Part shown: one piece after another, positions 18,039 to 27,794 of the stretch
Position numbering within the stretch: position 1 is the first letter of the stretch
How the letters are laid out: each line of letters opens with the position of its first letter
From: Phenylobacterium sp. J426
GTDB taxonomy: Bacteria; Pseudomonadota; Alphaproteobacteria; Caulobacterales; Caulobacteraceae
Length of the DNA: 64,000 nt
Direction of reading: 5' to 3'
Assembly (NCBI RefSeq): GCF_024699945.1
Contig: NZ_JAJOMY010000001.1
Coordinates: forward strand, 558,001-622,000
The notes under the pieces: model-generated
What the model saw: the letters and a program-made list of their open reading frames with translations, nothing else
What the model was told of the DNA's origin: nothing
Database searches by the model: none
Program-made: the position numbers and the translations under genes

Positions 18039-19055
18039 ATGCCGTCCTTTGTCCAGGCTCGCCGCGCGCTCGCCGCCGCCGCGATCGCCGCCGCCGCCGT
18101 CCTGGCCAGCTGCGCCGAGCCACCGCCCGTGATCACGCCGCCGCCGGCTCCGCCACCGGTGGCCCTGTCGCCCAAACTGATCGAACAGGCGGCGGCCTAC
18201 CGCCGCTATGTGCAGACCGCCTCGGCCATCTCGCCCACCTTCGGCGACGGCGAGGCCGTGGCGCAGGGTGTTCGCACGGGCGCGGCCTACGAGCCGCAGC
18301 AGCTGCTGCGCGGGGCGATCGCCTACGGCGCGGTCGTCGCCCTCCAGGATCCTGGCTTCGTGGCCGGCGTGCAGACCTACGCGGCCGACCCGACCCAGCG
18401 CCGGACCATCGCCTACGAGATCATGAAGGACCCGGCCTACGTCATCGGCATCCAGGGTTCGGCCGGCGCCGCCGGCATGGTCATGAACGCCTTGGGCGAG
18501 GACGGCCGCAAGCTGCTGGCCCAGGGCAAGGCGGTTCGCCAGGCCGCCTACGAGGTGCAGCGCGCCGCCTGGTCGAAGAAGGACGTGGCCGGTCGCGACG
18601 CCCGTCTGACGCTGGCCAAGCAGCTTTCGGCGACGCCCGTTCTGGGCGAAGCGGACGAGACCGCGCGCCTGCACCAGGCGGTGAGTCAGCGCGGCGCGCT
18701 GGGCCTGACCGGCCAGTCGGCGGCGCCGCCCTACACACCCGTGGTGATCCGTTCGATGGCCGTGGCCGCTCTGGCCACGCTGGGCTTCGCCGAGGACGGC
18801 AGCCTTGAGCAGGTGATGCCGATCCTGGCCGACCCCAACGCCACCAGCTGCCTCAACATGTCCAAGCTGAACCTGTACCAGTGCCTGGCCGTCGCCAAGC
18901 CGCACTACGAGGACGTGTTCTGCCTCGGCGTGCACAGCCTGATGGACACGGGCCGCTGCGTGATGAAGAGCGCAGGCGTGCCCGAACCCGTCGAAACCCC
19001 GACCAAGCTGACGGCCGCTCCGGCCGCGGTCACGCCGGTCAACGCGACCCGTTAG
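18039..19055 (+). CDS. Conserved hypothetical lipoprotein
   Basis: A 338-residue protein with a lipoprotein signal (basic start, Ala-rich helix and AVLASC lipobox, Cys at about residue 27), then a Pro-rich linker (PPPVITPPPAPPPV) and an Ala-rich helical domain. Cys residues at the C-terminal end (SCLNMSKLNLYQC, VFCLGVHSLMDTGRCVM) could form disulfides in the periplasm. I recognise it only as a type of protein conserved in Caulobacterales, not a named family. RBS AAGAGGGGGAG lies upstream. It is followed by a strong hairpin terminator at 19087. Likely periplasmic and membrane-anchored; function unknown. Confidence 0.8.
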   Translation: MPSFVQARRALAAAAIAAAAVLASCAEPPPVITPPPAPPPVALSPKLIEQAAAYRRYVQTASAISPTFGDGEAVAQGVRTGAAYEPQQLLRGAIAYGAVVALQDPGFVAGVQTYAADPTQRRTIAYEIMKDPAYVIGIQGSAGAAGMVMNALGEDGRKLLAQGKAVRQAAYEVQRAAWSKKDVAGRDARLTLAKQLSATPVLGEADETARLHQAVSQRGALGLTGQSAAPPYTPVVIRSMAVAALATLGFAEDGSLEQVMPILADPNATSCLNMSKLNLYQCLAVAKPHYEDVFCLGVHSLMDTGRCVMKSAGVPEPVETPTKLTAAPAAVTPVNATR

Positions 19056-19086
19056 AAGCGCCCGGCGTTCCCCTGTAACTTTAGAG

Positions 19087-19116
19087 GCCCCGGCCGTTGC
19101 GCAGGCCGGGGCTTTT
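19087..19116 (+). terminator. Intrinsic terminator after the lipoprotein gene
   Basis: GCCCCGGCC and GGCCGGGGC pair perfectly over nine bases around gttgcgca and are followed directly by TTTT. It lies 31 bases after the stop of the lipoprotein gene and upstream of rplY, so it separates the two transcription units. Confidence 0.85.
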
Positions 19117-19177
19117 GTGTATCTACGCGCACCTTTCGACCCGCATGGATCACCTGGGGGTTATCCGGAATTCCGTC

Positions 19178-19196
19178 GCCGCGCGGTTCGCGCGGC
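19178..19196 (+). promoter_or_regulatory. Hairpin in the rplY leader
   Basis: GCCGCGCG and CGCGCGGC form a perfect eight-base stem with a three-base loop, 22 bases before the rplY start. Its position in a ribosomal-protein leader would suit autoregulation or mRNA stability control, but high GC makes short perfect stems easy to find by chance. Confidence 0.35.
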
Positions 19197-19218
19197 GGCT
19201 TCGTTTTGAGGCAAGGCC

Positions 19219-19842
19219 ATGGCCGAGATCGTTTTGAACGTTGAAGTGCGCGAGCAGACCGGCACCGGTTCCGCACGCGCCACCCGCCGCTCGGGCCTGG
19301 TGCCCGGCGTCCTGTACGGCGGCGACAAGGACCCCGTGGCCATTGCGGTGAAGTCGAACGAGTTCCGCAAGGCGCTCTACACCGGCAAGCTGCTGGGCCA
19401 CCTGGTGACCCTGAAGTACGGCGCCGAGACCCAGCCGGTCATCGCCAAGGCGGTCGACATGCACCCGGTCACCGACGAGCCGTGGCACTTCGACCTGTAC
19501 CGCGTCGACGAGCACCAGCAGATCAAGATCGAAGTGCCGGTGCACTTCACCAACCAGGACGAGGCCCCCGGCCTGAAGCGGGGCGGCACGCTGAGCGTGG
19601 CCCTGCACACCCTCACCGTCTCCTGCCCGGCCGACCAGATCCCGGAAGAGATCGTGTTCGACCTGACCGGCCTCGACATCGGCGCGACGATCCGCGTCGG
19701 CGACCTGAAGCTGCCGGCCGGTGTCACCGCCGCGGTGGACGCCGATGCGCCGGTGGCCTCGCTGGCCGGCGCCATGGCCGAGGTCTCGGAAGAGACCGCT
19801 GAAGGCGGCGAAGGCGAAGCGGCCGAGGGCGGCGAGGAGTAG
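19219..19842 (+). CDS. rplY: 50S ribosomal protein L25/general stress protein Ctc
   Basis: A 207-residue long-form L25 (CTC family) that binds 5S rRNA. The N-terminal domain (about 1-95) includes [32 protein letters not shown] and [20 protein letters not shown]; the C-terminal beta domain follows ([20 protein letters not shown]), ending in an acidic Glu/Gly-rich tail. The form of L25 with the extra C-terminal domain is usual in alphaproteobacteria. ATG 19219 has GAGGCAAGGCC upstream. Pth follows 29 bases later and ychF after that, a common rplY-pth-ychF order. Confidence 0.95.
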   Translation: MAEIVLNVEVREQTGTGSARATRRSGLVPGVLYGGDKDPVAIAVKSNEFRKALYTGKLLGHLVTLKYGAETQPVIAKAVDMHPVTDEPWHFDLYRVDEHQQIKIEVPVHFTNQDEAPGLKRGGTLSVALHTLTVSCPADQIPEEIVFDLTGLDIGATIRVGDLKLPAGVTAAVDADAPVASLAGAMAEVSEETAEGGEGEAAEGGEE

Positions 19843-19871
19843 CGCTCCTCGCCCAGGACGGGCGCCGGACG

Positions 19872-20489
19872 ATGCTTCTGATCGCAGGCCTGGGCAATCC
19901 TGGCCCGACCTACGCGAAGAACCGCCACAACATCGGCTTCATGGCCGTGGACGAGATTGCGCGCCGCTGGGGCTTCTCAGCGGCGCGTTCGCGTTTCCAC
20001 AGCCACGCGTCCGAGGGCGCCATCGACACGCCGGACGGTCCTATCCGCGCCCTGATCCTGAAGCCGCAGACCTACTACAACGAGAGCGGCCGCGCCGTGG
20101 GCGAGGCCATGAAGTTCTTCAAGCTGAAGCCCGCCGACGTGGTCGTCTTCTACGACGAGATCGACCTCGCCCCGGGCCGCTTCCGGATGAAGACCGGCGG
20201 CGGAGCGGCGGGCAACAACGGCATCCGATCCGTGACCAGCCAGATCGGCCCCGACTTCCGGCGCGCGCGTCTGGGCACCGGCCATCCGGGCGACAAGGCC
20301 CTGGTGCACGGCCACGTGCTGTCGGACTTCCATAAGGCCGAGATGAAGTGGGTGGAGCCCCTCCTCCAGGCCTGCGCCGACGCCGCGCCGCTCCTGGCCC
20401 TCGGCGACGACGAGAAGTACCAGGCCGAGGTCATGCGCCTCGCCCCGGCCGAGAAGTTGGACCCGCGGAAGCTCGCCCGCGGGGAATGA
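19872..20489 (+). CDS. pth: Peptidyl-tRNA hydrolase
   Basis: A 205-residue enzyme that frees tRNA from stalled peptidyl-tRNA. Family parts: [20 protein letters not shown] with catalytic His19 (E. coli H20), [10 protein letters not shown] with Asn70 (N68), [10 protein letters not shown] with Asp95 (D93), and [14 protein letters not shown]. In the last motif the usual GGHNGL His (E. coli H113) is Asn115, next to the conserved Asn116; M67 is also replaced (Tyr69). I think close Caulobacterales relatives share this, so it is probably lineage variation and not loss of function. The length is typical, with a C-terminal extension. It sits between rplY and ychF. Confidence 0.95.
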   Translation: MLLIAGLGNPGPTYAKNRHNIGFMAVDEIARRWGFSAARSRFHSHASEGAIDTPDGPIRALILKPQTYYNESGRAVGEAMKFFKLKPADVVVFYDEIDLAPGRFRMKTGGGAAGNNGIRSVTSQIGPDFRRARLGTGHPGDKALVHGHVLSDFHKAEMKWVEPLLQACADAAPLLALGDDEKYQAEVMRLAPAEKLDPRKLARGE

Positions 20490-20544
20490 CGCATACGGCG
20501 ACCCGTGCTAGGTCCGCCGCCACTCTAGGATTCCAGAAAGACCC

Positions 20545-21642
<1,098 letters not shown>

Positions 21643-21654
21643 GGAGCAGGCGGA

Positions 21655-22326
21655 ATGGCGGAGACGATCACCCTCACCGGAAGCGACGGATTCGAGTTCT
21701 CCGCCTACCACGAGCCGGCGTTCACGCCGCACAAGGGGGGCGTGATCGTCCTGCAGGAGATCTTCGGCATCGACCGGCATGTCCGGGCCGACGTCGAGCG
21801 CTGGGCCAAGATGGGCTACGAGGCCATCGCCCCGGCCCTGTTCGACCGGCTGCAGCGCGACTTCCACGCCGAGCACGACGACGCCGGCATCAAGGCGGGG
21901 CTGGAGAAGGCCCGCGCCACGCCCCTGGCCCAGGCGCTGGGCGACATCGGCGCCTGCCGGGACTTCCTCGCCAAGCACGGCGGCAAGGTCTGCGTGGTGG
22001 GCTACTGCTACGGCGGCTCGCTGGCGTGGCTCGCCGCCGCCAAGGTCGAGGGCTTGGCGGCCGCCTCCAGCTACTACGGCAGCCTGGTGCAGGCGAACGC
22101 CGGCCTGAAGCCGCTGTGTCCGGTCATCGTCCACCTGGGCCGCACCGATCCGGGCATCCCGGCCGACGAGGTCGCCGCCGCGCTCGCCGCCGAGAACCCG
22201 GAGGTGCCCGTCCACATCTACGAAGGTGCGGGCCACGGCTTCAACAACGCGAGCCCCGAGCGCTACAACGCCGAGGCCGCCGACCTCGCCCGCCACCGGA
22301 CCCTGGAACTCTTCGACAAGGCGTAG
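21655..22326 (+). CDS. Dienelactone hydrolase family protein (copy 1)
   Basis: A 223-residue alpha/beta hydrolase with the dienelactone hydrolase triad: nucleophile Cys in VGYCYGGSLAW, Asp in LGRTDPGIPAD and His in GAGHGFNN. VLQEIFGIDRHVRADVERWA is the typical N-terminal motif. The enzyme family opens dienelactones in chlorocatechol breakdown and other lactones or esters; the real substrate is unknown. It starts 12 bases after ychF and is followed after five bases by a second, diverged copy, so the two are surely co-transcribed. All catalytic residues are present. Confidence 0.92.
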   Translation: MAETITLTGSDGFEFSAYHEPAFTPHKGGVIVLQEIFGIDRHVRADVERWAKMGYEAIAPALFDRLQRDFHAEHDDAGIKAGLEKARATPLAQALGDIGACRDFLAKHGGKVCVVGYCYGGSLAWLAAAKVEGLAAASSYYGSLVQANAGLKPLCPVIVHLGRTDPGIPADEVAAALAAENPEVPVHIYEGAGHGFNNASPERYNAEAADLARHRTLELFDKA

Positions 22327-22331
22327 CGGTC

Positions 22332-23018
22332 ATGGGCGAGACGATCCGACTGAGGAGCCCCCTCGACGGCTTCGAGTTCGACGCCTACCGCGCCCGGCCC
22401 GACGACGCCCGGCGCGGCGGCCTGCTGCTGATCCAGGAGATCTTCGGCGTCACCGACCACATCCGCGAACTGGCCGACGGCTTCGCCGCCGACGGCTACG
22501 AGGTGATCGCGCCCGCCTTCTTCGATCGGCTGGAGCGCGGGTTCGCCGCCGACTACAGCCCGGACAGCATCCAGAAGGGCGTGGCGCATTCCATCGCCAC
22601 GCCATGGGCTCAGGTGGCCGCCGACGCCCAGGCCGCCCTGGAGGCGCTGGAGGGCCCGCGCTTCGTGACGGGCTATTGCTGGGGCGGCGCCGCGACGTGG
22701 CTGGTCGCCTGCCGCTGCGAGGGGGTGGCCGCCGCCGCTGGCTTCTACGGGCGCCGGATCAGCGAACTCGTGGACGAGACGCCCCGCTGCCCGACCATCC
22801 TGCACTTCGGCAAGTCCGACGCCTCGATCCCGATGGAGAAGGTGGACGAGATCCGCGAGAAGCACCCGGAGCTGCCCATCTACCTCTACGACGCGGGCCA
22901 CGGCTTCGTCTCGGATCGGCGCGCCGACTACCACGAGGACTCCGCCCGACTGGCCCGACTGCGGACCCTGCAGCTCTTCGCCCGCAACGGCGGCGGCAGC
23001 GGCCGGGGCGACGCCTAG
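22332..23018 (+). CDS. Dienelactone hydrolase family protein (copy 2)
   Basis: A 228-residue paralogue of the preceding gene. Triad: Cys in TGYCWGGAATW, Asp in FGKSDASIPM and His in DAGHGFVSD. LLLIQEIFGVTDHIRELADG matches the copy 1 motif. Compared with copy 1, it carries many substitutions around the substrate pocket and a Gly-rich C-terminal tail (RNGGGSGRGDA), suggesting separate specificity after an old duplication. ATG 22332 lies five bases after the copy 1 stop. Its end overlaps the convergent membrane protein gene by four bases. Confidence 0.92.
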   Translation: MGETIRLRSPLDGFEFDAYRARPDDARRGGLLLIQEIFGVTDHIRELADGFAADGYEVIAPAFFDRLERGFAADYSPDSIQKGVAHSIATPWAQVAADAQAALEALEGPRFVTGYCWGGAATWLVACRCEGVAAAAGFYGRRISELVDETPRCPTILHFGKSDASIPMEKVDEIREKHPELPIYLYDAGHGFVSDRRADYHEDSARLARLRTLQLFARNGGGSGRGDA

Positions 23019-23536
23019 GGTTCGGCTTCGATCTCGCGCTTCACCTCCGGGTGCCGCTCCAGCACCCGCACCAGCAGCGCCTGGGCGGCCAGGATGCCGA
23101 TCCCCGCGCCGTAGCCGGAGAAGACGCCCGCCGGATAGCGGCCGCCGTTCGCCGCGCCTGCGATCTGCCAGTACATGAACAACGCGGCGCCCATCAGCAG
23201 GGCCACGCCGGTGACCACCGAGCCGGCGGTCTGGCCGAACCCCGCCTTGAAGCTCATCCACACATACCGCGCCAGCGGCCGCCGCACCGCGCCCAGGACC
23301 AGCGGCACGCCCATCGAGAGCAGCAGGAAGATCCCCGGCCAGACGAGGGTGCGCTGCACGATCAGCGCCGTCGGGCCCGGCAGCCGGTCGAAGGCGTGCA
23401 GCACGGCGCCGGCGTAGATCAGCACCGCCGCGGCGACGGTCATGTCCTGCATGCGGCGGAAGTTGCGCCAGCTGGCCTTCTGAAAGGGCATCGCCGTGAT
23501 CTTACGCCTGTCGTTGCGGCGCGGGTAAGGCGCCAT
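23015..23536 (-). CDS. Hypothetical membrane protein, about four spans
   Basis: Unrecognised protein of 173 residues (or 158 if it begins at the internal Met, 23491). Hydrophobic spans: TVAAAVLIYAGAVLHAF, TLVWPGIFLLLSMGVPLVLG, QTAGSVVTGVALLMGAALFM and YGAGIGILAAQALLVRVL. Basic residues before the first span (PFQKASWRNFRRMQD) suggest an inside N-terminus. Neither start has a convincing ribosome binding site. It is divergent from the aspartyl-protease-like gene and convergent with the second dienelactone hydrolase. Function unknown. Confidence 0.6.
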   Translation of the reverse strand: MAPYPRRNDRRKITAMPFQKASWRNFRRMQDMTVAAAVLIYAGAVLHAFDRLPGPTALIVQRTLVWPGIFLLLSMGVPLVLGAVRRPLARYVWMSFKAGFGQTAGSVVTGVALLMGAALFMYWQIAGAANGGRYPAGVFSGYGAGIGILAAQALLVRVLERHPEVKREIEAEP

Positions 23537-23543
23537 CCGCACG

Positions 23544-24366
23544 ATGCGGCTATGGTCGGGCGTGACGCGCATCCGACTCATCCTGGCGGTCGCCGCGGCC
23601 GCCGCCGCGCCCGCGCTCGCCGCCGCGGGCGAGACCGCCTGCTGGTTCGAGGGCGGCGTCCTGGTCGTTCCGGCCGAGGTTGCGGGCATCGCCGGCGACT
23701 ACGTGCTCGACACCGGTCAGCCCGTCACCCAGATCCACGACACCAAGGCCCAGGCCGAGGGCGTCGCGACCGAGGGCGTCGAGGCCCCCGCCACAGCGGG
23801 TCGGGTGCGCCTGGCGGGCCTTGATCTGCCGCCCCGGACCATCCCCGTCGCCGACCTCGACTGGCGCGGCTGGAACCTGCCGACGCCGATCGTGGGCGTG
23901 ATCGGGGCCGACGTGCTGCGGGACATGGTCGTCGACGTCACCTTCGCGCCCTGCCGCGTGCGGCTGTCGCGGCCGTCCGATGCGCCGGCCTTCCGAGCTT
24001 CCGCCAGCCTGCCGCTCGCCTGGGACGCCGGCCGGCCGGTGATCGCGGCCGAGGTCCGCGACGGCGTCCATGCGGTCCGGGGGCTCTTCTCGCCCGCCAC
24101 CGGCCAGCCGGCCGCCGTGCGGCTCGCAGACGACGTGGCGGGGGTGGCGAACACCAGCCGCCTGCAGGAACTGCAGCCGACCGGCGTCTGGCTCGCGCGA
24201 CTGGCCGAGTTGCGCCTCGCCGGTCGCCGGCTGGCGGCGCCGCCGGCCGGCCTGGAACCCGCGCAGGGGCGCCTCGGCGGGACAGATCGGCGCCCCGGCG
24301 CTGGCCCGCTTCCGCCTCCGCTTCGACTTTCCGGGCGGCAGGCTGCTGCTGGCGCCGGCCAGATAG
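23544..24366 (+). CDS. Secreted retropepsin-like (aspartic protease fold) protein, one frameshift
   Basis: About 273 residues after correction. A signal peptide (TRIRLILAVAAAAAAPALA) is followed by FEGGVLVVPAEVAGIAGDYV and LDTGQPVTQI, whose Asp-Thr-Gly sits in the context typical of retropepsin-like bacterial proteases; VVGVIGADVLRDMVVDVTFA resembles the IGxDFL-type second motif. The C-terminal part shifts frame near 24262-24280 (GGGG run) and then reads GQIGAPALARFRLRFDFPGG to TAG 24366. The start could also be GTG 23562. No membrane anchor is seen. The protease call rests on the DTG context only, so confidence is moderate. Confidence 0.55.
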
Positions 24367-24369
24367 CGA

Positions 24370-24401
24370 AAGGGCCCGCCGGATCGCTCCGGCGGGCCCT
24401 T
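24370..24401. terminator. Strong bidirectional hairpin between the protease-like gene and petC
   Basis: AAGGGCCCGCCGGA and TCCGGCGGGCCCTT form a perfect fourteen-base stem with a tcgc loop. It starts four bases after the stop of the plus-strand gene and lies about 35 bases past the petC stop on the minus strand, so it can end both units. Read on the minus strand the stem is followed by TTCGC. Confidence 0.85.
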
Positions 24402-24434
24402 CGTGTCTTCAGGCTGTTCAGGCCGTTCGCGGCC

Positions 24435-25283
24435 CTAGTGGGCCACGTTGCGCCAGATCCGGCGGTAGCTGAACCACAGCAGCACCGAGAACAGCAGCAG
24501 ATAGATCATCGCGCCGAAGCCGAACTCCTTGCGCTCCATCATCTTCGGCTCGGCCGCCCAGGTCAGGAACGCGGTGACGTCCTTGGCCTGCTGGTCGACC
24601 GTCGATGGCGTGCCGTCGTCGAAGCCGACCTTGTCGGGCGCCAGCTGCGGCGGCATGGCCAGCACGCCGCCCGGAGGCACGTGCTTGGGGTCGCCGCTCC
24701 ACGCCGCCGTCAGGTCGCCGGGGAAGTACTTGTTGTAGTACTGCCCGGGCTGCACGGCGAGGCCGGCCGGCGGGTTCACGTAGCCCGTCATCAGCGAATA
24801 GATGTAACGCGGACCGCCCGAGCGGGCCTTGGCGATCACCGACAGGTCCGGCGGCATGGCGCCGCCGTTCGAGGCGCGCGCGGCGGCCTCGTTCGGGAAC
24901 GGACGCGGGAAGTGGTCGGCCGTGGTGGCCGGACGCTGGATGGTGTCGCCCGTTTCCGAGTCGATGTCGTTCACCTGCACGTCCGCGGCCAGGGCCTTGA
25001 CGTACGGGTTGTCGTTCGGGTTCGGGTACTTCGCGTCATAGAAGGGCCCGCCCTTCTCGGCGAGCGTGCGGAAGTAGACCAGGTCCATCGAGTGGCAGGC
25101 CGAGCAGACCTCCCGATAGACCTTGTAGCCCCGCTGGAGCTGGGCCTGGTCGAACTTGCCGAAGGGCCCCTCGAAGCCCCAGGTCTGCTGCCGCAGCGGG
25201 GCGGGATGGCCGCCGGCCGCCAGGGCGGGGCCGGCGATGAAGGCGAGCCCCAGCGCCGCGAGCGCGATAGGTTTGCGCAGCAT
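24435..25283 (-). CDS. petC: Cytochrome c1 of the bc1 complex
   Basis: About 282 residues. A signal peptide (LRKPIALAALGLAFIAGPALA) leads the haem protein into the periplasm; the haem site is CSACH, and the likely axial Met lies in GGVLAMPPQL. A C-terminal anchor follows (GAMIYLLLFSVLLWF) before the basic end RRIWRNVAH. Together with cytochrome b and the Rieske protein it forms complex III, passing electrons from ubiquinol to cytochrome c. ATG 25283 is preferred: a TTG four codons earlier overlaps the petB stop (TTGA), but the AAGAAGGA ribosome binding site is too close to serve it. Confidence 0.95.
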   Translation of the reverse strand: MLRKPIALAALGLAFIAGPALAAGGHPAPLRQQTWGFEGPFGKFDQAQLQRGYKVYREVCSACHSMDLVYFRTLAEKGGPFYDAKYPNPNDNPYVKALAADVQVNDIDSETGDTIQRPATTADHFPRPFPNEAAARASNGGAMPPDLSVIAKARSGGPRYIYSLMTGYVNPPAGLAVQPGQYYNKYFPGDLTAAWSGDPKHVPPGGVLAMPPQLAPDKVGFDDGTPSTVDQQAKDVTAFLTWAAEPKMMERKEFGFGAMIYLLLFSVLLWFSYRRIWRNVAH

Positions 25284-25291
25284 CTTCAGGC

Positions 25292-26576
25292 TCAATCCTT
25301 CTTATCGTGGTCCAGGACCGGGGCCGAGATCGACTCCGGCACCGGCAGCGGCTTCTCGACCAGGCCGAGGATCGGCAGGACGATCAGGAAGTAGGCGAAG
25401 TAGTAGGCGGTGGCGATCCGGCTCAGCCAGACGAACGAGTTCAGGTCGGCGTCCAGCAGCTGGAACGTGTTGCCGATCGGGATCACGTGGTCGTCGGGCA
25501 GCTTGGCGCCGCACAGGCCCAGCACGATGCAGGCCAGCACGAAGATCAGGAAGTAGAGCTTCGCGGTCGGCCGGTAGCGCATCGAGCGCACCTTGGAGGT
25601 GTCGAGCCAGGGCAGCACGAACAGCACGCCAATGGCGCCGAACATGGCCAGCACGCCGCCCAGCTTGTCCGGGATCGCGCGCAGGATCGCGTAGAACGGC
25701 AGGAAGTACCATTCGGGCACGATGTGGGCCGGCGTCACCAGCGGGTTCGCCGGGATGTAGTTGTCGGCGTGGCCCAGGATGTTCGGGTTGTAGAACACGA
25801 AGCTGGCGAACAGGATCAGGAAGACGCTGATCGCGAAGCCGTCCTTCACCGTGTAGTACGGGTGGAAGGGAACGGTGTCCTCCGCGGACTTCACGTTCAC
25901 GCCGGTCGGGTTGTTGTTGCCCGGCACGTGCAGCGCCCAGATGTGCAGGCCGACGACGCCGGCGATCACAAAGGGCAGCAGGTAGTGCAGCGAGAAGAAG
26001 CGGTTCAGCGTCGGATTGTCGACCGCGAAGCCGCCCCACAGCCACGTGGTGATGCTCTCGCCGACGATCGGCAGGGGCGCCCAGCAGGTTGGTGATCACC
26101 ACCGCGCCATGGAAGGACATCTGGCCCCAGGGCAGCACGTAGCCCATGAAGGCCGTGGCCATCATCAGCAGGTAGATGATGCAGCCCAGGATCCACAGCA
26201 CCTCGCGCGGCGCCTTGTAGGAGCCGTAGTACAGGTTGCGCAGGATGTGGATGTAGACGGCCACGAAGAACATCGAGGCGCCGTTGGCGTGCATGTAGCG
26301 GATCAGCCAACCGTAGTTGACGTCGCGCATGATGCGCTCGACCGAATTGAAGGCGTGGTCGACGTGCGGCACGTAATGCATCACCAGCACGATGCCGGTG
26401 ACGATCTGGATGCCGAGCATCAGCGCCAGGATGCCGCCGAAGGTCCACCAGTAGTTCAGGTTCTTGGGCGTCGGGAACGCGACCACGCTGTCGTAGGCCA
26501 GCCGGATCACCGGCAGGCGCATGTCCATCCAGCGCTCGAAGCCGGTTTTCGGCTCGTAAGTGGAGTGTCCGCTCAT
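25292..26576 (-). CDS. petB: Cytochrome b of the bc1 complex, one frameshift
   Basis: Membrane subunit with two b-type haems, about 427 residues after correction. Visible in the first frame: [19 protein letters not shown], the His-bearing helix [40 protein letters not shown]. In the second frame: the other His helix ending [13 protein letters not shown], and [20 protein letters not shown] with the PEWY motif of the quinol-oxidation site. The break is the G4 run 26074-26077, where one base seems extra; removing it gives NLLGALPIVGE, which fits the family. The second gene of petABC, five bases after the Rieske gene. A sequence error is more likely than loss of complex III. Confidence 0.93.
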
Positions 26577-26581
26577 CGATA

Positions 26582-27136
26582 TCAGCCGATCTTGACCTTG
26601 GTGTCGGAGACGAAGGCGTACTCCGGAACGACGAGGTTCTTCGGCGCCGGGCCCTTACGGATCCGCCCCGAGGTGTCGTAGTGCGAGCCGTGGCAGGGGC
26701 AGAACCAGCCGCCGTAGTCGCCGCCGCCGAACGTGGGCACGCAGCCCAGGTGCGTGCAGGTGCCGACCAGCACCAGCCACTCCGGCTTGCCGGGCTTGTG
26801 CCGCGCCTCGTCGGGCTCCGGATCCGGCATCGGGGCGCTGTCGTCCTTGATGGCGGCGGCGATCTGCTGCGGCGTGCGGTTGCGCACGAACAGCGGCTTG
26901 CCGCGCCACTTCACCACCACCTGCTGGCCCGCGGCGACCTTGGTCAGGTCGAACTCGATCGAGGCCAGGGCGAGGGTGTCGCCCGAGGGGTTCATCTGGT
27001 CGACGAGCGGCCAGGCCAGCGCGGCGACCGCGCCGACCGCCGCGGCGCCGGCCGCGATGTGGATGAAGTCGCGACGGTTCGGGTCTTCACCCGAGACGTG
27101 CGGATCGGGATTTGCGCCCACGACGGTGTCGGCCAC
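26582..27136 (-). CDS. petA: Ubiquinol-cytochrome c reductase Rieske iron-sulfur subunit
   Basis: A 184-residue Rieske protein. A twin-arginine-type N-terminus ([20 protein letters not shown]) both exports and anchors it. The [2Fe-2S] ligands are in CTHLGC and CPCHGSHYD (two Cys, two His), with the structural disulfide Cys in the same loops. The last residues [13 protein letters not shown] are typical. Translation starts at GTG 27136. First gene of petABC; its promoter lies in the 190-base gap shared with divergent trmL. A PetP/PetR-like pair lies about 17 kb away. Confidence 0.95.
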   Translation of the reverse strand: MADTVVGANPDPHVSGEDPNRRDFIHIAAGAAAVGAVAALAWPLVDQMNPSGDTLALASIEFDLTKVAAGQQVVVKWRGKPLFVRNRTPQQIAAAIKDDSAPMPDPEPDEARHKPGKPEWLVLVGTCTHLGCVPTFGGGDYGGWFCPCHGSHYDTSGRIRKGPAPKNLVVPEYAFVSDTKVKIG

Positions 27137-27326
27137 CTTAAAGCTACCCTTCGATGACGGCCCGCCCTGCAGCGACGGACCAGAAGCATTCGGACCTGAT
27201 AAGGAGGCCCTCTCGAAACCGAGCTCGGGCAGCAGACCGAATTCGCGGCAGGCTTCGTATCTCGCGAAGGCCTGTCCGTGATTCTGTCTTTGCGCCCCGG
27301 CCTAGTCCCGTGGCGGGTGCCTTAGA

Positions 27327-27790
27327 ATGCGTTTGGGCCTTTTTCAACCGGACATTCCGCAAAACCTGGGCGCCGCGATCCGGCTGGCAGCCTGCCTGGG
27401 CGTCCCCCTGGACGTCATCGAGCCCTGCGGCTTCCCCCTGGACGACCGGTCCATGCGCCGCGCGGCGATGGACTATGCGGGCCGGGCCGAGGTCGTTCGC
27501 CACCCCTCATGGAGCCGTTTCACCTCGGCGAAGCAGGGTCGTGTCGTGCTGTTCACCACCCGGGGCGCCACCCCGCTACACGCGTTCGTCTTCGAGCCCT
27601 CCGACATCCTGCTGTTCGGCCGGGAAAGCGCCGGCGTCCCCGACGACGTCCACGAGGCCGCCGACGCCCGCGTGATCATTCCGCTGGCTCCGGGGCCCGT
27701 TCACTGAACGTCGTCACCGCCGCGACCCTGGCGCTCGGCGAAGGCTTGAGGCAGATCAGGGCCTTCCCGACCCTTCGGACGCCAGACTGA
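27327..27790 (+). CDS. trmL: tRNA (cytidine(34)-2'-O)-methyltransferase TrmL, one frameshift
   Basis: SPOUT-class enzyme that 2'-O-methylates the wobble base of tRNA-Leu; about 154 residues after correction, the normal length. Family parts: LGLFQPDIPQNLGAAIRLAA, CGFPLDDRSMRRAAMDY, LLFGRESAGVP and VIIPLAPG. One base of the G4 run 27692-27695 seems missing; restoring it gives GARSLNVVTAATLALGEGLR, the SAM-binding knot motif (RSLN). As printed, the frame ends early at 27707 without the knot, which would kill the enzyme. Divergent from petA and four bases before hemF. Confidence 0.88.
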
Positions 27791-27794
27791 CCCG

